NCBI GenBank assembly: GCA_013339895.1
Contig: JABACO010000020.1
Span: forward strand, 3,420,049 to 3,484,048
DNA length: 64,000 nucleotides
Direction of reading: 5' to 3'
From: Ephydatia muelleri
Taxonomy: Eukaryota; Porifera; Demospongiae; Spongillida; Spongillidae
Shown: positions 58,108-64,000 of the stretch, piece by piece
How the letters are laid out: each line of letters opens with the position of its first letter
Position numbering within the stretch: position 1 is the stretch's first letter
Notes under the pieces: generated by a model
Databases searched by the model: none
Told to the model about the DNA's origin: nothing
What the model saw: only the letters and a program-made list of their open reading frames with translations
Translations under genes and position numbers: made by a program

Positions 58108-59646
58108 TCAGCTCCCCAGCACCATTGCTGATGTTTTTTTTAGCAATGCATAGAGTGGTGCCAATGTGTTTGCTAGGTGGGGTAAAAACTTTGAGTAGTA
58201 GTTAACCAACCCAAGGAAAGATTTTAGCTGAGAAACGTCCTTAGGAGCGGGGGCATCCACAATGGCCTGAAGCTTCTCCTGTGTAGGTCTAACACCATCC
58301 CCTGAGATGTGATATCCCAAATATTCCACACTGGGCAACATAAACTTACACTTTGCCTTGTTCAACCGTACCCCATACTGCTCCAAACGTGCCAGGACTT
58401 CCTCCAAGGTTGAAAGGTGTTCCGCCTCGGTATCATTTGCCACCAGAACATCATCCATGTAAGCATAGACGTGGTGAATACCACTCAAAATCCCCTCTAT
58501 GACTCGTTGGAAAATGGCTGGAGCAGATGCCACCCCGAATGGAAGTCGATTATATCGAAAAAGGCCCTTGTGGGTAGACACTGTTACTAATTTCTTCGAT
58601 TCTTCATCCAAGGCCAACTGTAAGTAGGCATGGGCCAGGTCCAGTTTTGTGAAAACCCTAGCTCCCGCCAGTGAGGACAACAAATCATCTATCCTGGGAA
58701 GGGGGTAAGATTCAATGTCAGACGCAGAATTCACTGTTAACTTATAATCGCCACATATTCTGATGCTTCCATCCTGTTTCATCACAGGTACCACTGGTGC
58801 TGCCCATTCGGAAAAATGAACAGGTTCAATAATTCTATCTCTCTGTAAGCGCTCCAGCTCTTGCTCAACTCTACCCCGCAGTGCATAGGGAACTGGTCGA
58901 GGCTTGAAGAATCGTGGAGGCTTTGAACTGTCGACCTGAATCTTAACTGTAACTCCCTTGATGAGACCCAACTCGTCTTTGAAGAGGTCCTCGTGACCAT
59001 CCATCAACCCCTGTAGTGACAGACTTCCCTTCCTCCCCATGTAACACACAGAAAGGTTAGGCTTTAATTTGTGTAACCAATCCCGCCCCATCAATGAAGG
59101 ACCTTTACCACCGACAACCAGGATGTCCAACAGTTGAGTAGAGCCCCCATACTTAGCTTCCACCGTGATTTGTCCCTTTACTTGGATCCTTTCTCCCGTA
59201 TATGTTCTCAAGTAAACGTCAGAAGGCTTCAACTTGGGACGCCTGGGTGTTGTCCACAACTGCCTGTACGTTTCCTCACTTATAACGGACGCCACCGCTC
59301 CTGTGTCTACTTCCATCATCAAATCGGCACCATCCAGTTTTACCTTCTGCGTCAATGGAGCTCTAGACCTATCTCCCGCTACCGTGAACAGCGTATAGGT
59401 ATCCTTGGGTCGCCGTTGAGCGGTGTCCCTCCCGATGGAGCGTCCAGGCTTTTTGCTACGACATACACGAGACAGATGACCAAGCTTACCGCAATTATAA
59501 CATTCCACCGACTTGAAACGGCAGTCCGCGGCACTGTGCCTTCCGCCACAACGAAAACAAGCGTCATGCACGTTATCCATACCTGCTGGAGAGTCTGGAG
59601 GCTGAACAGTGCAAACGGAGGCCGTGGTGGAATGCTGAATATCCAT
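58108..59646 (-). CDS. Zinc knuckles, protease and RT of young gypsy
   Basis: 512 codons. Residues 30-62 hold two zinc knuckles (CFRCGG... and CYNCGKLGHLSRVC). The protease active site DTGA is at 114-117. The reverse transcriptase runs from about 245, with FTKLDLAHAY near 332 and the catalytic YMDD at 396-399. The open frame ends just after the thumb because of an eight-A run (58134-58141). It is in a different frame from gag. The Met shown is probably internal to a longer polyprotein. Confidence 0.85.
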   Translation of the reverse strand: MDIQHSTTASVCTVQPPDSPAGMDNVHDACFRCGGRHSAADCRFKSVECYNCGKLGHLSRVCRSKKPGRSIGRDTAQRRPKDTYTLFTVAGDRSRAPLTQKVKLDGADLMMEVDTGAVASVISEETYRQLWTTPRRPKLKPSDVYLRTYTGERIQVKGQITVEAKYGGSTQLLDILVVGGKGPSLMGRDWLHKLKPNLSVCYMGRKGSLSLQGLMDGHEDLFKDELGLIKGVTVKIQVDSSKPPRFFKPRPVPYALRGRVEQELERLQRDRIIEPVHFSEWAAPVVPVMKQDGSIRICGDYKLTVNSASDIESYPLPRIDDLLSSLAGARVFTKLDLAHAYLQLALDEESKKLVTVSTHKGLFRYNRLPFGVASAPAIFQRVIEGILSGIHHVYAYMDDVLVANDTEAEHLSTLEEVLARLEQYGVRLNKAKCKFMLPSVEYLGYHISGDGVRPTQEKLQAIVDAPAPKDVSQLKSFLGLVNYYSKFLPHLANTLAPLYALLKKTSAMVLGS

Positions 59647-60161
59647 GGCGTTCTTTTCTGCCAGTTCGGCCGCTTTGAGCTAATTCAAAGGCCTTGGCGA
59701 AAGTGAGGCCCCTTTCTGCCAAAAGCCTTCGCTGTAGCGTGATATCCCTAATGCCGCACACCAAACGGTCTCTGAGCATGTCGTTGAGGGTATTTCCAAA
59801 TTCACAGTATTCAGACAATCTCCGGAGTTCCGCACAGAACTGGGAAACGGTTTCGCCTTCTTTCTGAGTACGACAGTTGAAGTTGTAGCGCTGAACTATA
59901 ACAGAACGAGAGGGACAAAAATGGTCACGGGCTAACTCAAGTATCTCCGAGATAGACTTGTCTGTGGGCTTATCTGGTGCTGCCAGGCTGCGAATAAGGA
60001 GGTATGTCTCGTTTCCACATGTGCTCAAAAGCACCGCCCGTTGCTTCTCTGGGTCTGAGATACCATTGGCTTTGAAAAACTGCTCGAGACGTTCGGAGTA
60101 GACTACCCCAGTCGTCGGTGTCAGGGTTGAAGGGGCCAACTACTCCCAAAAGAGTAGCCAT
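59573..60161 (-). pseudogene. gag region of young gypsy element
   Basis: A likely start Met at 60161 (MATLLGVVGPFNPDTDDW) is in a different frame from the main gag segment, which is open from 60139 to 59573 (YSERLEQFFKANGI, then a capsid-like helical region to ERGLTFAKAFELAQ). One frame change lies near 60115 in a short G run, a second near 59685 where the frame should pass into the zinc-knuckle part. Gag forms the particle that packages element RNA. As written it is broken. Confidence 0.8.
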
Positions 60162-60169
60162 ACTCGATT

Positions 60170-60184
60170 CACCCTCGTCGCCAA
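60170..60184 (-). other. Primer-binding site of young gypsy
   Basis: The minus strand reads TTGGCGACGAGGGTG right after the 5' LTR. It is complementary to a tRNA-Ser(GCT)-type 3' end including CCA, as in gypsy element 1. Confidence 0.7.
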
Positions 60185-60492
60185 TGTGATAACTCCAACT
60201 GAGTACGTAACGCGAGGCGCTCGTAGGGACAGAGGAGATATCAAATAATAACAATCACAAAGCACACAACTATACAAAGGAGGTAGTAACCAGTGCGCAC
60301 GCTGACAAGGAACAGCAACCAGCGCCGTTGTTGCAGACCCGCCGAGAGAGAGCAGAATAATCTGGAGGGTTCTTAAGTAGTAGCAATCATTCCCAACTGC
60401 GCATGTCCATTACACCTTGAACTTCTTCTAGAAGCTTCCACACGTGAGACCTTACAAGTCCTATTGTACTAACACATTAAGTCCCATTACCA
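60185..60492 (-). repeat. 5' LTR of young gypsy element
   Basis: Direct repeat of 55876-56186 with about 99% identity. Its minus-strand end abuts the primer-binding site. Confidence 0.95.
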
Positions 60493-60745
60493 CTACCAAC
60501 CTTGTGATCACTCTATCAGTTAAGTTTACACGTTCATAGATCTTTTATTAGCCGCCGAAAGCAAAACTCATAGTTGCATTTGCAGTGCTACACTAATCAA
60601 TGATGTACTATTTTTGTTAACTGCAGGGTGAATTATTCACAAACAAATTAATTTAGACCCATCGCCTACTTCCATATCTTCATCCTTGCTGTTGGCAAGG
60701 CAGCAAACGAATTGACCGTTTATCTTTCTGGAGCGACTCTAACAG

Positions 60746-61800
60746 CTTTATAAAACCAATTGTCCTCCTGATGTCAGACCAATTGCTGTAGGTGAATTAC
60801 TTATAGAATGCTTACTAGTAAAGTGTATGTGCCATCAAATCACAGATGTTTCAGCCATTCCAGTTTCAGGTGGCTTGCCCATGGGGTGCTGAAAAAACTA
60901 TCCATCGACTTAGATGGTGCATTGAAGACCATTGGGCAGATGACAACTTCGTGATGCTCAAAGTTGACATGACCAATGCTTTCAACCTTGTTTCAAGGCA
61001 GGCTGTGCTCGATGAATGTGCCCAACATTTCCCTGAATTACTTGCCCGGACATCATGTTGCTATGGTCAGCATCCCATTCTGTGGCATTCACTAGGGTCC
61101 AAACTGGAGTACAGCAAAGTGATCCACTAGGCCCCTTTATGTTTGATCTAGTTCTGCAACGAATGATGACCACTTTTCACACTGATGAGGCATGTGCTGG
61201 ATTATCACACAATGCTTGTTATTTGAGAGCCCTAACCATAATTCAGGCTCAAGGCCCCTCATTGAGGTTCTATGTCAATCTAAAGAAATGTAGTAATGGT
61301 GATCTCACAATCATTCCTCTTATCTACAAAACAACCTAATATCGGAACACCCATTGGTGATGCTGAATATTGCCTTATCTAGTAAACATCAGGCAGCTTT
61401 AGCTCTATTGCCAACCATTAATGATCTTGGTAGTCTTGCTGTGTCTCTTTTCCAACTTCTGCAAACTTGCCCACATTGCCATGGCCAGGCAATGCGTCCA
61501 CACCTCATTATAGGCTCTATGAGAAGTCTGACATGTATGTTCCTTTGCTGAGTACATTGGTGTTGAGGCAGTTTGTGGTGAGGGAGATTTGGTCTGTGCT
61601 CATTGGCTCTTCATTCATCAGCTGCCTATATAGCATCCTTGTGTGGATTTGATATTGTGATTTCCACACCCCATTTGCAAAATGCCATTACTCACTACAA
61701 CAGCTGTGTTCCTCCCCTCTCAATTAGCAGATTGGAGGGCCATACTCCCACACAAAACTAACTGCCTGATGCAGTTGAAGAGATGCAGGCATGTACCAGG
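60746..61800 (+). pseudogene. Decayed reverse-transcriptase fragment
   Basis: Plus-strand pieces in three frames: DVRPIAVGELL (about 60770), VACPWGAEKTIHRLRWCIED and LKVDMTNAFNLVSRQAVLDE (60860-61015), GVQQSDPLGPFMFDLVLQRM (about 61107-61165), and PSQLADWRAILPHKTN (about 61715-61765). These are reverse-transcriptase fingers/palm motifs and the region behind them. The catalytic YxDD block is missing between about 61215 and 61225. It ends without detectable LTRs or a tail. The same element type seems to be present at 5340-6060. Confidence 0.65.
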
Positions 61801-61940
61801 GTGTTTCAGCTAAGGCAGCAGACCACAGAAACCACACTGAAAATCATCCCAAGTGTGCTGAATTTGGCTGGCAATGTGATATCACTAGAGCTATGGGGTC
61901 TGGGGACCGGAGACATTGAGTAATAGTGTATACATATTGG

Positions 61941-62024
61941 ATGTGTACCTCTGATTTACTAGTGTATGTGTACCTCTGATTTACTAGTGTATGTGTACTT
62001 CTGATTTAGTAGTGTATGTGTACT
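61941..62024. repeat. 25-bp tandem repeat, 3.4 copies
   Basis: Units of ATGTGTACCTCTGATTTACT plus AGTGT, with two substitutions in the third copy. Confidence 0.85.
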
Positions 62025-62127
62025 GTACCTACTTTCATGAAAATTCAACTGTTTGGAATGTCAGTTTTTCCGTTCAGAACTTATCAGTATCAGTACTGGT
62101 ATATTGTATGTATCAGCCATGCTTCAG

Positions 62128-62196
62128 TGTGTGTTTGTGTGTGTGTTTATGTGTCACGTGTTGTGTTTGTGTGTGAGTACATGTTTGTGTGTGATG
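62128..62196. repeat. TG-rich low-complexity tract
   Basis: Irregular GTGTGTTTGTGTGTG sequence interrupted by CACGTG and ACATG. Confidence 0.7.
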
Positions 62197-63560
62197 TACT
62201 GTAAGAACACTGTACCTTTTTTTGCACCACCAATCCTACATCCATAAAATCACTTTCTAACAAATCACTTTCTCAATAGAGAAGTTTTTGTGGGATGTGA
62301 GGTCTATAGCAATTAGCAAGATTCTCAGAAGGCTCATAAATAAGTATTTATGTGCATTTGCAAAGGAAAATGCAATAGACTTTATTACCCCTTTAAGTCC
62401 ATGTTGCTTGCACTAAAGGAGTTGGCAAAATTGTACACATCCTGCACTCCACAATGAACAACATTGGGATGTATGAAGAATGCATTTAATCTTCTTCCAT
62501 GAAGCAATAAAAACCCAGCATTTCAACCATTTATATTAGGCTGCGTTCAAACGTAGATTTCTTGCAGTGTTGCTCCACGGACAAAGTGCATAGCTTAAAG
62601 TAACACTATCCCCATCCCAGAGCCTACATGCTTAGGGATTCTGATGCTTTTGTGAAAATTCTGCAGTAAAGTACGCCTCTTTTCACATATTGAAATGGGC
62701 ACCAATACACACTATGGACAAATCGTGTCCTGAACCTTTCAAGAAACTCTAGCGTTTATAATTCTTGAAGCGAACTGACAAGATGGATACACCTTGCAAA
62801 GATCATGGTTGAAATGATAGCTGGAGAATCAATGCACGTGAAGCTTTGTCTAGCTCGCATTGCAAAAACTTGCAAGTAAAACATCCTTAATTTGGATAGA
62901 AGAGTAGACAGACATGTTTCGTCAATTAGAAATTGTTCTCAATGCGGCAAAATGCTATGGACATGCTGGCATAGTTTGCAGCACCCCAAAATGGTGCATC
63001 CCTCCTGAATAGTTACAAAGTGAAGCAGGCAAAATTAAACAAAAAAAAAAAAACCCAACCATTAGTCCCATATAATTGTCTGACTGCCCCTGACTGCAGC
63101 AACTATGTCTTGAGTAGTCTGGGGACCTTAACATGATGTAGGGTCTGGAACCACGCGTATACCAAACTTGTTCTGATTAGTTGTTGTTGATATTGTATGT
63201 TTATATGATATTCATCCTCCGCAAAACCGCGCTCTCGTCCCCAGATTAGTGTGATTGGGTGTTGATTATACGTGTAAAAGAAAGCTGTCAGCTTGAGCGC
63301 TACTGCGCTAGCATCTCTGAACCTGGGACGATCGGCGCCTCTATAACTTCTCCACCTTCAGTCACGGTAGGGTGACTTGTTTACACCTGTGAAATATCCA
63401 TGCACTTGTAACTCCTTTTGCCGTTGCGCATACCGCTTATGATTCATTTGGTAATAGTCTTATTGTTTGTACTTTTGAATTCAGGCAGCTCTTGAACATA
63501 TAGTAGCCCTGGTCAATTAACAACATTACGTACCTACAGGCTGAATATCATGTTTTTTTT
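62197..63560. other. Intergenic, no gene seen
   Basis: No open frame with a recognisable domain, and no strong repeat apart from a 12-A run near 63040. Confidence 0.4.
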
Positions 63561-63568
63561 TTTGCCAG

Positions 63569-63975
63569 ATTGAGATAGAGTACCCCTCTGGAATGAAACG
63601 TTTCCGAGTAACATCATCTCCAAGAATGTGCATAGCAAGGTGTATTGCCAGAAACAACAGCAACAGAGCTCTTATCAATCATTGCTACAAAGACCCAGAA
63701 ATCCGTACAGGCATGATAAAGAAAACTGGGAGTATACTGAGAAAAGAGATCAAGAATATGTGTGCAACAAAACATGCTCAAAGTTTCGCTGTAGTTCAAT
63801 CCATGATCTGGAGAGTTTCAAGTGGACTGAACTGTTGAATGACATGAAGATAAATGCCCCAACATTGACAAGTATCCTTAATGCATGCACTGGTACGAAG
63901 AAATTCAAGGGAAATAGGACTGCCATAATCTGTGTTTGTGCTGGTATAAATTTAAATTTTACTTTTCGCAAATGA
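63569..63975 (+). pseudogene. Edge exon of unknown repetitive gene family
   Basis: After a T-rich TTTTGCCAG acceptor the frame reads IEIEYPSGMKRFRVTSS, and later KKTGSILRKEIKNMC, to a stop at 63838. From about 63785 another frame continues with SSIHDLESFKWTELLNDMK and INAPTLTSILNACTG. I associate the second segment with multi-copy genes of unknown function in sponges and cnidarians. The two segments look like one product with a frame change between them, so this is either a pseudogene or needs a splice I cannot see. The gene may continue beyond the window. Confidence 0.35.
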
Positions 63976-64000
63976 ACTTGTTTCAAAAGATTGTTTCACT

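Larger units (their letters stand above)
55876..60492 (-). mobile_element. Young Ty3/gypsy LTR retrotransposon
   Basis: A 4.6-kb element bounded by 311- and 308-bp LTRs that differ by two substitutions and one 3-bp indel. Minus-strand order: gag, two zinc knuckles, protease, reverse transcriptase, RNase H, integrase zinc finger and core, C-terminal tail. PR-RT-RH-INT order is Ty3/gypsy. The primer-binding site (60170-60184) and the purine tract (56187-56200) sit where expected. The coding region shows at least three single-base frame changes (near 60115, near 59685 and in an A8 run at 58134-58141), so this copy as written cannot make a full polyprotein. A 5-bp target duplication is not clear. 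Confidence 0.95.

Noticed and set aside
1..64000. CRISPR arrays, bacterial operons, tRNA or rRNA genes
   Set aside because: None seen. The regular repeats present are a minisatellite with no unique spacers, and gene structure is clearly eukaryotic. A tRNA scan could still reveal something I missed.

Overview
The window is nuclear DNA of an intron-rich animal. It holds an E3 ligase gene whose domain order is known from metazoan HECW proteins, an ABHD4/ABHD5-type hydrolase, consensus GT-AG introns that are often only 55-250 nt, and many remnants of hAT, piggyBac-like and Ty3/gypsy transposons. The general style (giant ankyrin ORFs, very short introns, a 225-bp divergent promoter) would fit a sponge or another non-bilaterian animal. 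I cannot prove the taxon from sequence alone; no ribosomal RNA, tRNA or mitochondrial marker is visible.

Layout. 1-8.1 kb is a transposon graveyard on the minus strand: an old gypsy element (36-5183) with a nested DNA element, a retroelement C-terminal fragment, and a dead ZMYM1-like hAT transposase. 10.0-19.8 kb is a giant ankyrin-repeat gene (copy 1) with one 9.5-kb coding exon. 19.8-30.3 kb separates the two ankyrin copies and holds a broken 3' end of an ABHD gene, a palindromic fold-back element sitting in a 22-bp minisatellite, and a hAT transposon with an exact 8-bp target duplication. 30.3-40.4 kb is ankyrin copy 2. 43.7-45.7 kb (minus) is an intact ABHD4/5-like gene. 45.9-55.1 kb (plus) is a HECW-type HECT ubiquitin ligase, for which I could build a 31-exon model that stays in frame throughout. 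55.9-60.5 kb is a young gypsy element with almost identical LTRs. 60.7-64 kb holds a decayed reverse-transcriptase fragment, short tandem repeats and one poorly understood coding exon at the edge.

How the parts relate. The two ankyrin genes are a tandem segmental duplication of about 20.3 kb. The duplicated unit apparently included the 3' end of the ABHD gene, because an ABHD exon-4 relic lies behind ankyrin copy 1 while the intact ABHD gene lies behind copy 2. ABHD and HECW are head to head, with start codons 225 bp apart, so they probably share a promoter. The most unusual content is the ankyrin pair: about 3,200-residue proteins made of almost nothing but ankyrin repeats, organised in nine super-modules of about 335 residues, with patchwork near-identity between copies.
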